Below, piece by piece: positions 23,893-33,014 of a stretch of DNA of 64,000 nt. Origin of the DNA: JARDZU01 sp963730285 (lineage in GTDB: Bacteria; Actinomycetota; Acidimicrobiia; Spongiisociales; ZC4RG35); NCBI GenBank assembly GCA_963730285.1, contig CAVSQY010000005.1:1-64000 (forward strand). Reading direction: 5' to 3'. The translations under genes and the position numbers were made by a program. The stretch's first letter is position 1, and the number at the start of each line of letters is the position of its first letter. The notes under the pieces were generated by a model. The model worked only from the letters and a program-made list of their open reading frames with translations. It ran no database searches and was not told the DNA's origin.

Positions 23893-25380
23893 ATGAACGA
23901 AGAAGCCAACACGCCCAAGGACTCCCTGCTCGCCGGTCGTCGTGAGCATCACAGTGAGATCCTCGATTCGGGCGGCTACCCGGCCAGGTACGAACGGACC
24001 CATCTCGCTTCAGAGATCCACGAGCAGTTCGGGGACCTGGGCCCGGGTGAGGAGACCGATTCCACCGTGGCGGTAGCCGGGCGCGTCATGCTCTACCGCT
24101 CCTTTGGAAAACTCCAGTTCGCCACCCTTCAGGACGTCTCGGGGACCGTCCAGCTGTTTGTCGACCGAGCCACTCTGGGCGACGATGGGTCGAAGGGATT
24201 CTCCAGGGTCGACCTGGGCGACTGGGTTGGTGCCACCGGCAGGGTGATGACCACCCGCAAAGGTGAGCTCAGCGTTCGGGTCGAACAGTTCACCATCCTC
24301 CAGAAGAGCCTCCAGCCGTTGCCGGACAAGTTTCACGGCCTCCAGGACGTCGAGGTGCGCTCACGTCGTCGTTATCTGGATCTCATGGTCAACCAGGAGT
24401 CCCGCCATGTGGCCACGACCAGGGCGGCGATCGTCTCCGAGCTACGGCGGCAATTCGAGACCCGGGGATTCGTCGAGGTTGAGACACCGGTGCTGCTCAC
24501 CCAGGCCACTGGGGCCACCGCCCGGCCCTTCGAGACCCACCACCACGCCCTCGACATGCACATGTACCTACGCATCGCCACCGAGCTCTATCTCAAGCGT
24601 CTCGTGGTGGGGGGTCTCGAGCGGGTGTTCGAGATTGGGCGGATATTCAGAAACGAAGGGATCGACTCGACGCACAACCCTGAATTCACCATGCTCGAGG
24701 CCTATCTCGCCCTGGCGGACTACACCGATGTGATGGACCTGGTCGAGGCGGTCATCTCGGCAGTGGTGGATCAAGTCAAGGGAGGTGCCAGCATCACCTA
24801 CCAGGGTCGGGACCTCGACATGTCGGCCCCCTTTCGCCGGGCATCCATGACCGATCTGGTCTCCGCCAAGTTGGGCGAGGAGATAACACTCGACACCCCG
24901 GTCGGCCGGCTCGTCGAAATCGCCGGCATGGCGGGTTTGGAGGGCTCACCGGGCTGGGGACCCGGGCGAATCGTCGCCGCCGTGTACGACGAGATCGTCG
25001 AGGAGGAGATTTGGGAGCCCACCTTCGTCACCGGGTTCCCGGTCGAGATCTCGCCATTGGCCAGGCGAAACAGTGACGATCCGAGGCTGGTTGACAGGTT
25101 CGAGTTGGTCATCGCCGGGGCCGAATACGTGAATGCCTTCAGCGAGTTGAACGATCCCGACGACCAGAGGGCGAGGTTCGAGGAGCAGGCGGCGGCCAGG
25201 GCGGCGGGCGATGAGGAGGCCCATCCGATCGATGAGGACTACCTGATGGCCCTCGAATACGGTCTTCCCCCGACGGGTGGCCTCGGGATCGGTGTGGACC
25301 GCCTCGTCATGCTGCTCACGGACCAATCACATATCCGTGAGGTCATCCTCTTTCCGACCCTTCGCCCCGAATCGGACTAG
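23893..25380 (+). CDS. lysS: Lysyl-tRNA synthetase (class II)
   Basis: A 495-residue LysRS. The N-terminal OB-fold anticodon domain (VAVAGRVMLYRSFGKLQFAT), motif 2 region FEIGRIFRNEGIDSTHNPEF, and motif 3 GGLGIGVDRLVMLLTDQ are all present, and the order matches class IIb enzymes. ATG 23893 is chosen over a TTG at 23878 that overlaps the panC stop; either is possible. Length is normal. It ends 6 bases from the convergent polyprenyl synthase. Confidence 0.95.
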   Translation: MNEEANTPKDSLLAGRREHHSEILDSGGYPARYERTHLASEIHEQFGDLGPGEETDSTVAVAGRVMLYRSFGKLQFATLQDVSGTVQLFVDRATLGDDGSKGFSRVDLGDWVGATGRVMTTRKGELSVRVEQFTILQKSLQPLPDKFHGLQDVEVRSRRRYLDLMVNQESRHVATTRAAIVSELRRQFETRGFVEVETPVLLTQATGATARPFETHHHALDMHMYLRIATELYLKRLVVGGLERVFEIGRIFRNEGIDSTHNPEFTMLEAYLALADYTDVMDLVEAVISAVVDQVKGGASITYQGRDLDMSAPFRRASMTDLVSAKLGEEITLDTPVGRLVEIAGMAGLEGSPGWGPGRIVAAVYDEIVEEEIWEPTFVTGFPVEISPLARRNSDDPRLVDRFELVIAGAEYVNAFSELNDPDDQRARFEEQAAARAAGDEEAHPIDEDYLMALEYGLPPTGGLGIGVDRLVMLLTDQSHIREVILFPTLRPESD

Positions 25381-25386
25381 AGCCAA

Positions 25387-26376
25387 TCAATCCCGGGCGG
25401 CGTCGACTCTCTCCAGCAGATAACTGCCCAGGTTCTTCAGGATCGCCTTGGGCTCTCCCTCGGGTAGGGCGCCGAGTGCATCCGTGGCGACGTCCAGCCT
25501 CCGCTCAGCCTCCCGCAGGGCGGCGTCGACATGGCCGCCGGCACGCACTATCTCGATGACCTCCGACACTACGTGTGAGGGATATGGGCCTGGGGAGTCG
25601 AGAAGTTGCCTGATTCGGTTTCCGTCTGGCCCGTCCATTGCCTCGAGGACCGGCATGGTGAACTTGCCCTCGATGATGTCGGATCCGGCCGGCTTTCCGA
25701 TGGCCTCCTCGGAGGCAACGAGGTCGAGGGCGTCATCCGCGATCTGGAAGACCATGCCAACCTCCCAGGCCCATGCCGAGAGCCCGTCCACGACGGCCGG
25801 CGAGGCGTCGCCCGCCATGGCACCAAGCCGGGCCGACGTCCTGATGAGAGAGGCGGTCTTGCCCACGATCACCTGCTCGTACTCGGCCACCCCGTGCTTG
25901 AGGTCGAAATCGAGTTGGAGCTCACGGGTCTGGCCCTCGACCAGGTCGGCATAGGTGGCCGCCAGCAGGCGGACGGACTCCTGGCTGAGATGGGTGGCCG
26001 CCACCTCGGAGGCGCGAGCCATGAGGAAGTCACCTGCCAGGATGGCCACGGTGTTGCTCCAATTGGCATTGACCGAGGCGCCGCCGCGTCGCACGTCGGC
26101 TTCGTCGATCACATCGTCGTGATATAGCGAGCCGACGTGGATCAACTCGACCGAAACCCCGGCTTCTACTGGGCGATGGTCCCGTCCCGTGCCCAACTCT
26201 GCAGCGAGGAGAGCCAGCAATGGCCGAAACCTCTTGCCTCCGGCCAACAGCAAATGCTGTGCGATTTTTGTCAAATAGGGGTCATCCGCAGAAGCAGCCT
26301 CGAGCAGCCGCTCCTCGACACGAGTGAGCGAATCCCAGATAGTTGGAATACGAATGAGGCTTTGGAGGTCTTCCAT
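25387..26376 (-). CDS. Polyprenyl diphosphate synthase
   Basis: A 329-residue all-helical prenyltransferase. The first aspartate-rich motif is HVGSLYHDDVIDEADVRRGG and the second FQIADDALDLVASEEAIGKP; GGKRFRPLLALLAAEL carries the conserved Lys/Arg. The pair DDxxD/DDxxD is complete, so it should elongate allylic diphosphates. The residues before the first motif suggest a medium or long-chain product (menaquinone side chain or similar). It is divergent from clpC, about 100 bases apart. The exact product length cannot be read with certainty. Confidence 0.9.
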   Translation of the reverse strand: MEDLQSLIRIPTIWDSLTRVEERLLEAASADDPYLTKIAQHLLLAGGKRFRPLLALLAAELGTGRDHRPVEAGVSVELIHVGSLYHDDVIDEADVRRGGASVNANWSNTVAILAGDFLMARASEVAATHLSQESVRLLAATYADLVEGQTRELQLDFDLKHGVAEYEQVIVGKTASLIRTSARLGAMAGDASPAVVDGLSAWAWEVGMVFQIADDALDLVASEEAIGKPAGSDIIEGKFTMPVLEAMDGPDGNRIRQLLDSPGPYPSHVVSEVIEIVRAGGHVDAALREAERRLDVATDALGALPEGEPKAILKNLGSYLLERVDAARD

Positions 26377-26395
26377 TGGTGACGATGGTATTACA

Positions 26396-26407
26396 GACGC
26401 TTGCGTC
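26396..26407. repeat. Inverted repeat GACGC-TT-GCGTC upstream of clpC
   Basis: A perfect 5-bp inverted repeat with a 2-base spacer, between the divergent prenyl synthase and clpC genes and about 70 bases upstream of clpC. Actinobacterial clp genes are often regulated by ClgR or SigH; this could be an activator or repressor site, but it does not match a known consensus clearly. Confidence 0.3.
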
Positions 26408-26477
26408 GCTAACCGAGCCCGAGGGGCAATAATGGTCCCGATGGTAAACTTGCCTATGCCAGGCCGAGGAGAGACAG

Positions 26478-28958
26478 TTGTTTGAGCGGTTCACCGATCG
26501 TGCCCGCCGGGTCGTTGTTCTGGCCCAGGAAGAGGCGCGTCTCCTAAATCACAACTACATCGGCACGGAGCACATCCTGCTGGGCCTACTCAACGAGGGC
26601 GAGGGCATCGCCGCACAGGCCTTGGAGAGCCTTGACATAGACCTCGCATCGGTGCGCGAGGAGGTCGTCAAGATCATCGGCCAGGGCCAGCAGTCGCCCT
26701 CCGGCCACATTCCCTTCACCCCGCGGGCCAAGAAGGTCCTCGAGCTCAGCCTTCGCGAGGCGCTCCAACTGGGTCACAACTACATCGGCACCGAGCACAT
26801 CCTCCTCGGCTTGATTCGGGAAGGCGAGGGTGTCGCCGCACAAGTGCTCCAGCAGCTGGGGGCCGAGCTTCAAAAGGTTCGCCAGACCGTGATTCAGCTT
26901 CTCTCCGGCCCCGGCGGTGGGGAGCAGCATGCTGCCGAGCCTGCCGGAAGCGGTGGCAGGGAATCTTCCTCTAGTGGCTCCACCGTTCTCGACCAGTTCG
27001 GGCGCAACTACACCCAGCTGGCCCGCGAGCGCAAGCTCGACCCGGTGATCGGCCGCACCCGCGAGATCGAGCGGGTCATGCAGATCCTGTCGAGACGCAC
27101 CAAGAACAACCCAGTGCTCATCGGTGAGCCCGGCGTCGGCAAGACGGCGATCGTCGAGGGTCTGGCTCAGCGCATCGTGGCCAAGGAGGTGCCCGAAAAC
27201 CTCCAGGGCAAGAATCTCTACTCGCTCGACCTGGGTGCCCTGGTGGCCGGGTCGCGCTATCGCGGTGACTTCGAGGAGCGTCTCAAGAAGGTCCTCAAGG
27301 AGATCAAGAGTCGCGGTGACATCATCCTGTTCATCGACGAGATCCACACTCTGGTCGGCGCTGGTGCCGCCGAGGGCGCCATCGACGCCGCTTCCATCCT
27401 GAAGCCGATGTTGGCCAGGGGCGAGCTGCAAACCGTTGGTGCCACCACCCTCGAGGAGTATCGCAAATACCTGGAGAAGGACTCCGCCCTGGAGCGACGA
27501 TTCCAGCCGATCCAGGTCGACGAGCCATCGGTCACCGAGACGATCCAGATCCTGATGGGGCTCAAAGACCGCTATGAGGCCCATCACTCGGTGAGATTCA
27601 CCGATCAGGCCATCGTCAGCGCGGCAAACCTCGCCGATCGATATCTCTCTGACCGGTTCCTCCCGGACAAGGCGATCGACCTGATCGACGAGGCCGGCAG
27701 CCGCACCCGGATTCATAGGACGAGTGACGTCCCGGAGATCACGGCAATCGACGAGAAGTTGTCCACCGTTCGAAGCGACAAGCAGGATGCCGTGTCTCGG
27801 GAGAACTACGAGCGAGCCATCGGCCTCCGCGACGAGGAGCGGAGCTTGCTCCTCGACCGGGCTGCCAAAGAGGCAGCCGAGGCCGAAGCGGGATGGGTGA
27901 TCGACGAGGAGAAGATCGCCGAGGTGCTGGCGCAGTGGACCGGGATCCCCGTGCACCGTCTCACGGAGGAGGAGACAGCTCGGCTGGTCAAGATGGAGGA
28001 CGAGCTCCACAAACGCATCATCGGCCAGCACGATGCCATCACGGCCGTCTCCAAGGCGATTCGCCGCACCCGTGCCGGTCTCAAGGACCCCCGCCGGCCA
28101 TCAGGGTCATTCATCTTCCTCGGGCCCTCCGGTGTTGGGAAGACCGAGACGGCCAAGGCGCTGGCGCAGTTCCTGTTCGGGAAGGAGGATGCACTCATCC
28201 AGCTGGACATGTCCGAGTACATGGAGAAGCACACGGTGAGCCGTCTGGTCGGGTCCCCACCCGGATACGTGGGGTACGACGAGGGCGGACAGCTGACCGA
28301 GGCCGTCCGTCGCAAGCCGTTCTCGGTCGTCCTCTTCGATGAGATCGAGAAGGCCCACCCCGACGTTTTCAACACCTTGCTCCAGATCCTGGAGGAGGGG
28401 CGCCTCACCGACGCCCAGGGCAGGACTGTGGACTTCAAGAACACGGTCATAATCATGACCTCGAACCTGGGGACCAGGGATCTACACAAGAAGTCGGTGG
28501 GATTCCACGTGGGCGACGAGGAGGTTTCCTACGAGTTCATGAAGGAGAGGGTCACCGATGAGCTCAAGAAGCACTTCAGGCCCGAATTCATCAACCGACT
28601 CGACGAGATCATCGTCTTCCACGAGTTGAGCATGGAAGAGCTGAAGCAGATAGTGGACCTGATGCTGGAGCGGGTTCGCACCCAACTCGAGTCCCAGCAG
28701 CTTGACCTCGTCCTGACCGATGATGCCAAGGAGCACCTTGGGAACAAGGGTTACGATCCCGAGCTCGGAGCACGTCCGCTGCGGCGAGCCATCCAGCGTC
28801 TTCTGGAAGACCCGCTATCCGAGCGGGTGCTGCTCGGGGAGTTCAAGGCCGGGACCACCGTTCTGGTCGGTCTGGACACCGAGAACGACGAGCTCACATT
28901 CGAGTCCTGGGCAACGCCCAGCACCCCTCCTGTGGAGATGGCCGCCGGTCAGGAGTGA
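26478..28958 (+). CDS. clpC: Clp protease ATP-binding subunit ClpC
   Basis: An 826-residue class I Clp/Hsp100 ATPase. Two Clp_N repeats (VLAQEEARLLNHNYIGTEHI and LREALQLGHNYIGTEHILLG), first AAA with Walker A LIGEPGVGKTAIVEGLAQRI (about 214), UVR-type middle segment, and second AAA with FLGPSGVGKTETAKALAQFL (about 550) and AQFL-KEDALIQLDMSEY. It unfolds substrates for ClpP. The start is TTG, coded LFERFTDRARR, with AGGAGAG about 5 bases upstream. A P-loop (LGF-type) for ClpP binding is likely within the second domain. Length matches actinobacterial ClpC. Confidence 0.96.
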   Translation: MFERFTDRARRVVVLAQEEARLLNHNYIGTEHILLGLLNEGEGIAAQALESLDIDLASVREEVVKIIGQGQQSPSGHIPFTPRAKKVLELSLREALQLGHNYIGTEHILLGLIREGEGVAAQVLQQLGAELQKVRQTVIQLLSGPGGGEQHAAEPAGSGGRESSSSGSTVLDQFGRNYTQLARERKLDPVIGRTREIERVMQILSRRTKNNPVLIGEPGVGKTAIVEGLAQRIVAKEVPENLQGKNLYSLDLGALVAGSRYRGDFEERLKKVLKEIKSRGDIILFIDEIHTLVGAGAAEGAIDAASILKPMLARGELQTVGATTLEEYRKYLEKDSALERRFQPIQVDEPSVTETIQILMGLKDRYEAHHSVRFTDQAIVSAANLADRYLSDRFLPDKAIDLIDEAGSRTRIHRTSDVPEITAIDEKLSTVRSDKQDAVSRENYERAIGLRDEERSLLLDRAAKEAAEAEAGWVIDEEKIAEVLAQWTGIPVHRLTEEETARLVKMEDELHKRIIGQHDAITAVSKAIRRTRAGLKDPRRPSGSFIFLGPSGVGKTETAKALAQFLFGKEDALIQLDMSEYMEKHTVSRLVGSPPGYVGYDEGGQLTEAVRRKPFSVVLFDEIEKAHPDVFNTLLQILEEGRLTDAQGRTVDFKNTVIIMTSNLGTRDLHKKSVGFHVGDEEVSYEFMKERVTDELKKHFRPEFINRLDEIIVFHELSMEELKQIVDLMLERVRTQLESQQLDLVLTDDAKEHLGNKGYDPELGARPLRRAIQRLLEDPLSERVLLGEFKAGTTVLVGLDTENDELTFESWATPSTPPVEMAAGQE

Positions 28959-28966
28959 CGGCTAAA

Positions 28967-28984
28967 GCCGAAGGCACCTTCGGC
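28967..28984 (+). terminator. Hairpin after clpC
   Basis: GCCGAAGG-CA-CCTTCGGC is a perfect 8-bp stem, 8 bases after the clpC stop. It has no following T-run, so it is a terminator of the L-shaped type or a 3' stabilising hairpin. Confidence 0.6.
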
Positions 28985-28995
28985 CGATCCTAAAG

Positions 28996-29013
28996 GGCAA
29001 GCAATTGCCTTTT
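28996..29013 (+). terminator. Second hairpin with T4 tail, abutting the next start codon
   Basis: GGCAA-GCAA-TTGCC forms a 5-bp stem with a tetraloop, followed by TTTT, and ends only 2 bases before the ATG of the M15 peptidase gene. As a terminator it would end clpC transcription; as RNA it would occupy the ribosome landing site of the peptidase gene. Confidence 0.45.
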
Positions 29014-29015
29014 CT

Positions 29016-29669
29016 ATGCCCAAACTCGTACTCATAATCGCACTCCTTGCCGCATTGGCGCCCGGCCAGCAGCCGGAGTACACCCCGCTGGGGAAGGAGG
29101 CGTACACCCTCGATCTCGAGCTTGACGGTTATGTCAACGGGGCAATGCCGTCCACTCGTCTCCTCACCCTCCAGGGTTGCACCCTCGAGCGCGACGCGGC
29201 ATACATGTACGCCCTGCTCACCGAGGCGGCCCGACGCGAGGGGATCCGGCTCGGCTGGGAGGATTGCTACCGCTCCTACAACGTCCAGGCGGCCTCCTAC
29301 AACAAGCGGTGCCCATATACCGATGTGCCGATCTACGCCACCGACCCCCTCACCGGAGAGCGTTGGGAGGACGGGAGCAAGGCGGTCCGGGTGTGCTCGG
29401 GCCCGCCCACTGCCCGGCCCGGGTTTTCCAATCACGGCTGGGGTCGCGCCGTTGACTTCACCGATGGGCGCAGCGTTCTCGGTTGCAGTGACAAGGCCTA
29501 TCGCTGGCTTCAAGGCAACGCTCACCGTTTTGGCTTCGTGAACCCGAGATGGGCATGGTGCGACGTCTCCACCCGCGAGCCTTGGCATTGGGAGTATGCC
29601 GGTGTCACCGACCCGACATTGGTGGGGTACACCACGCTCAACCCCGACCTGCTCCAGAGCGTCGAGTAG
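29016..29669 (+). CDS. M15-family D-Ala-D-Ala carboxypeptidase-like (VanY) exported protein
   Basis: A 217-residue protein with a short signal peptide (MPKLVLIIALLAALAPGQQ, about 1-18). The C-terminal peptidase M15 zinc site is SNHGWGRAVDF (about 138, the SxHxxGxAxD motif) and EPWHWEY (about 187). Family members trim peptidoglycan stem peptides outside the membrane. Several cysteines (TLQGCTLERD, WEDCYRSY, NKRCPY, VRVCSG, LGCSDK, AWCDVS) suggest disulfides. The ATG has no Shine-Dalgarno and sits right behind a hairpin, so the start or its regulation is open. Confidence 0.85.
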   Translation: MPKLVLIIALLAALAPGQQPEYTPLGKEAYTLDLELDGYVNGAMPSTRLLTLQGCTLERDAAYMYALLTEAARREGIRLGWEDCYRSYNVQAASYNKRCPYTDVPIYATDPLTGERWEDGSKAVRVCSGPPTARPGFSNHGWGRAVDFTDGRSVLGCSDKAYRWLQGNAHRFGFVNPRWAWCDVSTREPWHWEYAGVTDPTLVGYTTLNPDLLQSVE

Positions 29670-29684
29670 CAGCCGAGGGGCAGG

Positions 29685-30995
29685 TCAGGACCGCTGCAGG
29701 CGGGTTCCGGGCATCCGGGTCACCCCACCGACGATCACCCCGGCAATGGGGAGCGTCAGGACCAGGCCATTGAGACCGTCGTTGTCGGCGATCCCGATTG
29801 CGGCCAGCAATCCGAGACCGGCGCATATCCCGAGCACGGCCAGTATCGGTCGCCACCATGCCGGTGACGCCCGGCGATCCTCGATCGGTGTCTCGAAGCG
29901 GCCAAAGACGGAGATCAGGCCGACCGTGATCACTGCAAGGAGGCCGAACCAGATGGGACGGCTCCACCACCAGGCCGCGGTCAGGGGCGCGATTTGCAGC
30001 CCGAATCCCCCCGCCAGCAGGGAGAGGCCGATCAGTACCACCATGGCGGTGAGGTGCCACAGGTAGAGGGTCATGATGCGGGCACTGATACCCACGACCA
30101 CGGTCCAAGCACCCAACTTGGCCATCCACCGTTGCAGGAGGGGCTCGAAGGACAGAGCCACGCCCGATTGGAACATGCCAAGGAAGGCCAGGGTGACCCG
30201 GGGTGGGTAGGAGTTGGTGATCTCGGTGGTGTCGAGACCGACCATGGCCACCGGGTAAGGGCCCAAAGTCACCAGGAGCATGGTGACCCCGAGTCCCACG
30301 CCTGCCATCAACAGTCGCTTGGGGAGACCGTCGAGAGTCCCGTCGAGCCAGGCGTATCCGATCTGATGGACCGTGCCCCAGACCAGCACATAGTTGAGGA
30401 ACCCGACCGGCACCCATCCCAGTGAGATCGATAGGTAGTCACACAGGCCGGCCAGGGCCAGCCCGAGGATGATGGTTCGCCAACCCCACTGCTCCCACAA
30501 CCAGAGACCGCCAGGGGCGATCGTGACGATCACCACATAGGCGGCGAGGAACCAGGTGGGGACCAGCGCCACTTGGGAGGCGAGTTGGAGCGTCTTCCAG
30601 TCGAGGCCGAACCGCAGACCCAACCAGCCACCCGCGGTCCAGAAGATGAGAAGAGGGACCACGGGCAGGGCCAGCCGACGGAGTCTGGCCCTGAGCCATC
30701 CCCCGTACACATCGCCGCGGCGTCTGGCCGACCGCCACGAAAGCCCGTTGGCATAACCGCCCACCAGGAAGAAGACCGGCATCACCTGGAACACCCAGGT
30801 GAGAGGATGTGTCCAGTCGGCCAGTATCAACAGATGGCCCGGGATCAGCGTGCCGTTCTCTACGGTGATGGCCGCCATCAGCCAATGACCGAGCACCACT
30901 ACCAAGATCGAGCAGGCCCGGAGCAAGTCGACCACACGGTTGCGCTCCGGTGGGGTTTCCTCCGCCGCACGACGGATGGAAGCGACGAAACTCAT
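29685..30995 (-). CDS. Acyltransferase-3 family integral membrane protein
   Basis: A 436-residue protein with about ten membrane helices. The N-terminus NRVVDLLRACSILVVVLGHW matches the R-x10-H pattern of acyltransferase-3 enzymes, and VMPVFFLVGGYANGLSW is another family block. Family members O-acetylate or acylate exported polysaccharides or lipids; the substrate here is unknown. The minus-strand CACAAT hexamer is 6 bases upstream of its ATG. Divergent from the YhhQ gene by 47 bases. Confidence 0.85.
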   Translation of the reverse strand: MSFVASIRRAAEETPPERNRVVDLLRACSILVVVLGHWLMAAITVENGTLIPGHLLILADWTHPLTWVFQVMPVFFLVGGYANGLSWRSARRRGDVYGGWLRARLRRLALPVVPLLIFWTAGGWLGLRFGLDWKTLQLASQVALVPTWFLAAYVVIVTIAPGGLWLWEQWGWRTIILGLALAGLCDYLSISLGWVPVGFLNYVLVWGTVHQIGYAWLDGTLDGLPKRLLMAGVGLGVTMLLVTLGPYPVAMVGLDTTEITNSYPPRVTLAFLGMFQSGVALSFEPLLQRWMAKLGAWTVVVGISARIMTLYLWHLTAMVVLIGLSLLAGGFGLQIAPLTAAWWWSRPIWFGLLAVITVGLISVFGRFETPIEDRRASPAWWRPILAVLGICAGLGLLAAIGIADNDGLNGLVLTLPIAGVIVGGVTRMPGTRLQRS

Positions 30996-31001
30996 GCTCC
31001 C

Positions 31002-31007
31002 ATTGTG
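31002..31007 (-). promoter_or_regulatory. Putative -10 hexamer (CACAAT) for the acyltransferase gene
   Basis: On the minus strand CACAAT lies 6 bases upstream of the ATG with no Shine-Dalgarno between, matching the arrangement before ybaK. Confidence 0.35.
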
Positions 31008-31042
31008 ACCTCAGCCGCTCTCGTTCCGTTACCGGGTTTGTC

Positions 31043-31669
31043 ATGAACCGGGCTATCCGATCGCTTCTCATCGTCTCCGGCGCCTACATCGCAGCTCAGA
31101 TACTGTCCGATGTGGGAAGTCTCCGCATCATCTCCTTTGGCGGTTACGCAGTGGACGCCGGCACCCTGATCTATCCGTTCACGTTCACCCTGCGCGACCT
31201 GATCCACAAGATCGCCGGGAAAGAGGCTGCTCGAACCGTGATCTTCATGGCCGCCGTCATCAACCTCTTCATGGCCGGCTTCTTCGGCCTGGTGTCGTGG
31301 TGGCCCCCCGACCTGGTCACCGGTCCTCAGGTCGAGTTCGGCCGCGTGCTCTCACCGGTTTGGGGGATCGTCGTGGCGTCGATCCTCGCCGAAGTCGTCT
31401 CCGAGCTGATCGACACCGAGGCATACAGCCGCTGGGTGCTTCGCTACGGACAGCGGATGCAATGGGGGCGGGTACTGGCCTCCAACGGGATATCGATCCC
31501 GGTGGACTCGGCGGTGTTCGTGGGCCTCGCCACGCTATTCGGCGTCTTCTCCCCCGAGGTGGCATGGCCCATCTTTTGGGTGAATGTCGTGTTCAAGGGT
31601 GTGGTCACGCTGGTGTCGATCCCTTGGATCTACTGGGTCAAGCCGGAACCATTGATCATCTCGACCTAG
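31043..31669 (+). CDS. Queuosine precursor transporter, YhhQ-type
   Basis: A 208-residue protein with about six membrane helices. Family blocks: IAAQILSDVGSLRIISFGGY, VDAGTLIYPFTFTLRDLIHK (the conserved Asp-Leu-x-x-Lys region), EVVSELIDTEAYSRW and NGISIPVDSAVFVGLATL. YhhQ proteins import preQ0/preQ1. No queuosine synthesis gene is nearby and no preQ1 riboswitch fits in the 47-base leader. An open frame begins upstream inside the acyltransferase gene, but ATG 31043 starts the family region. Confidence 0.83.
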   Translation: MNRAIRSLLIVSGAYIAAQILSDVGSLRIISFGGYAVDAGTLIYPFTFTLRDLIHKIAGKEAARTVIFMAAVINLFMAGFFGLVSWWPPDLVTGPQVEFGRVLSPVWGIVVASILAEVVSELIDTEAYSRWVLRYGQRMQWGRVLASNGISIPVDSAVFVGLATLFGVFSPEVAWPIFWVNVVFKGVVTLVSIPWIYWVKPEPLIIST

Positions 31670-31746
31670 TTTGGCGGATGCCACTATCGTGGCCGCCCGA
31701 TGGGCCGGTCCGGCCCAGATCGATCTACCAACGGAGGAAGAACAGC

Positions 31747-32916
31747 GTGAAACGCTATGCAAGGTATGTCGCCTTGTTCGCCGTGCTCGCCATGGCCGTC
31801 GCGGCCTGTGGTGGGACGGGATCGGGCGACACAACGACCACCGTGGCGGCGGAGACGACCACCACCGCGATGGCGGAGACCACCACCACCGCTGTCATGG
31901 AGGAGACGACAACCACAGAGGCGATGGCCGACTTCACACCTGTCAAGGTCTGTTTCGTGACGGACGACGCCGGTGTCGACGACCGAAGCTTCAACGCCTC
32001 GGGTTGGGCCGGAGTTCAGGACGCGGTCGCCAGTGGCGCCGCTCAGCCTGATCCGATCCTGCTCGAGTCCGCCAGCGCCGAGGACTATCAGCCCCATGTC
32101 GAGACCTGTCTTGCCCAGGGCGCTGAGCACATCGTGACGTCAGGCTTCAAGCTTGCCGACACGACTGCAACATTCGCGGAAGCCAACCCTGATGTTCAGT
32201 TCACCATCATCGACCAGTCATCAAGCGGCCCCAATGTGACCGGGCTCGAGTATCAGACCGATGAGGGTGCGTTCGCCGCTGGCTATCTGGCCGCCGGCGT
32301 GACTCAAACGGGCATCGTCGGCACCTACGGTGGTGTCAACATCCCAACCGTGTCCATCTTCATGGATGGATTCGCACGTGGCGTGGCTCACTACAACGAC
32401 ATAAAGGGCACCAGCGTCCAGGTCTTGGGCTGGGATCCTGCGAATCCGGATGCCGGCGTGATGACCGGAACCTTCGACCCGGGGGATCCGCTCGTGACTG
32501 CCACCTGTGAGAGCATGCTCGATGAGGGCGCTGACATCATGTTGCCGGTCGGTGGGTCCATCAACCTTCCCTGTGGCACGGCCATCCAGTCCCGTGGGAT
32601 CGATGGCGCCTTGATCGGTGTCGACGCCGACGCCGTGGAGGCAATGCCGGCTGAGTACGCGGACCTGTGGTTGACCACGATCCTCAAGGGGATCCAGATC
32701 CAGGTCCAGCGTTCGATCGAGGCCGACGCTTCGGGCTCGCCGAGTGGCGGAAGCAGCCTGGTCGGAAATCTGGAGAATGGTGCGATTGGACTGGCTCCAT
32801 ATCACGCCTGGGAAGACCGGGTTTCGCCTGAATTGGCGGCGGAGGTCCAGCAGGTTCTCGAGGACATCAAGAACGGTGTCATCACCTGGGACAAGTTCGT
32901 GGTGGGCGGCGGTTGA
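31747..32916 (+). CDS. BMP-family solute-binding lipoprotein (nucleoside type)
   Basis: A 389-residue substrate-binding protein. Lipoprotein signal with the lipobox cysteine in VAACGGTGSGD (about residue 21), a Thr-rich linker of four TTTT blocks (about 29-58), then the BMP/PnrA fold beginning VKVCFVTDDAGVDDRSFNAS. BMP proteins bind purine nucleosides for ABC import. The GTG start is preceded by GGAGGAAG 6-8 bases upstream. A strong hairpin follows the stop, then the ATPase and two permease genes. Confidence 0.9.
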   Translation: MKRYARYVALFAVLAMAVAACGGTGSGDTTTTVAAETTTTAMAETTTTAVMEETTTTEAMADFTPVKVCFVTDDAGVDDRSFNASGWAGVQDAVASGAAQPDPILLESASAEDYQPHVETCLAQGAEHIVTSGFKLADTTATFAEANPDVQFTIIDQSSSGPNVTGLEYQTDEGAFAAGYLAAGVTQTGIVGTYGGVNIPTVSIFMDGFARGVAHYNDIKGTSVQVLGWDPANPDAGVMTGTFDPGDPLVTATCESMLDEGADIMLPVGGSINLPCGTAIQSRGIDGALIGVDADAVEAMPAEYADLWLTTILKGIQIQVQRSIEADASGSPSGGSSLVGNLENGAIGLAPYHAWEDRVSPELAAEVQQVLEDIKNGVITWDKFVVGGG

Positions 32917-32937
32917 TCCACTAGCCGAGACGAAATG

Positions 32938-32973
32938 AGAAGCCCCGCACACCCAGGTGTGCGGGGCTTCTTT
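32938..32973 (+). terminator. Strong hairpin between the BMP lipoprotein and its ABC genes
   Basis: AGAAGCCCCGCACACC pairs perfectly over 16 bp with GGTGTGCGGGGCTTCT around a 2-base loop, followed by TTG. It lies 21 bases after the lipoprotein stop and about 40 bases before the ATPase start. It probably terminates most transcripts or protects the upstream message, so the binding protein is made in excess over the importer. Confidence 0.85.
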
Positions 32974-33014
32974 GTATATAGTGCTCGCGGCGGTCGGCAG
33001 AAAAGAGCACGCGG

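Noticed and set aside
26345..26370. SigR-like promoter GGAAT-N18-GTC upstream of clpC
   Set aside because: The -35-like half fits but the -10 reads GTC and not GTT, and the site overlaps the start of the divergent prenyl synthase gene. Too weak to call.
26586..28031. 481-residue open frame antisense to clpC
   Set aside because: It lies wholly inside clpC on the opposite strand, its translation shows no domain and is rich in residues expected from high-GC codon shadowing. The clpC frame has full motifs.
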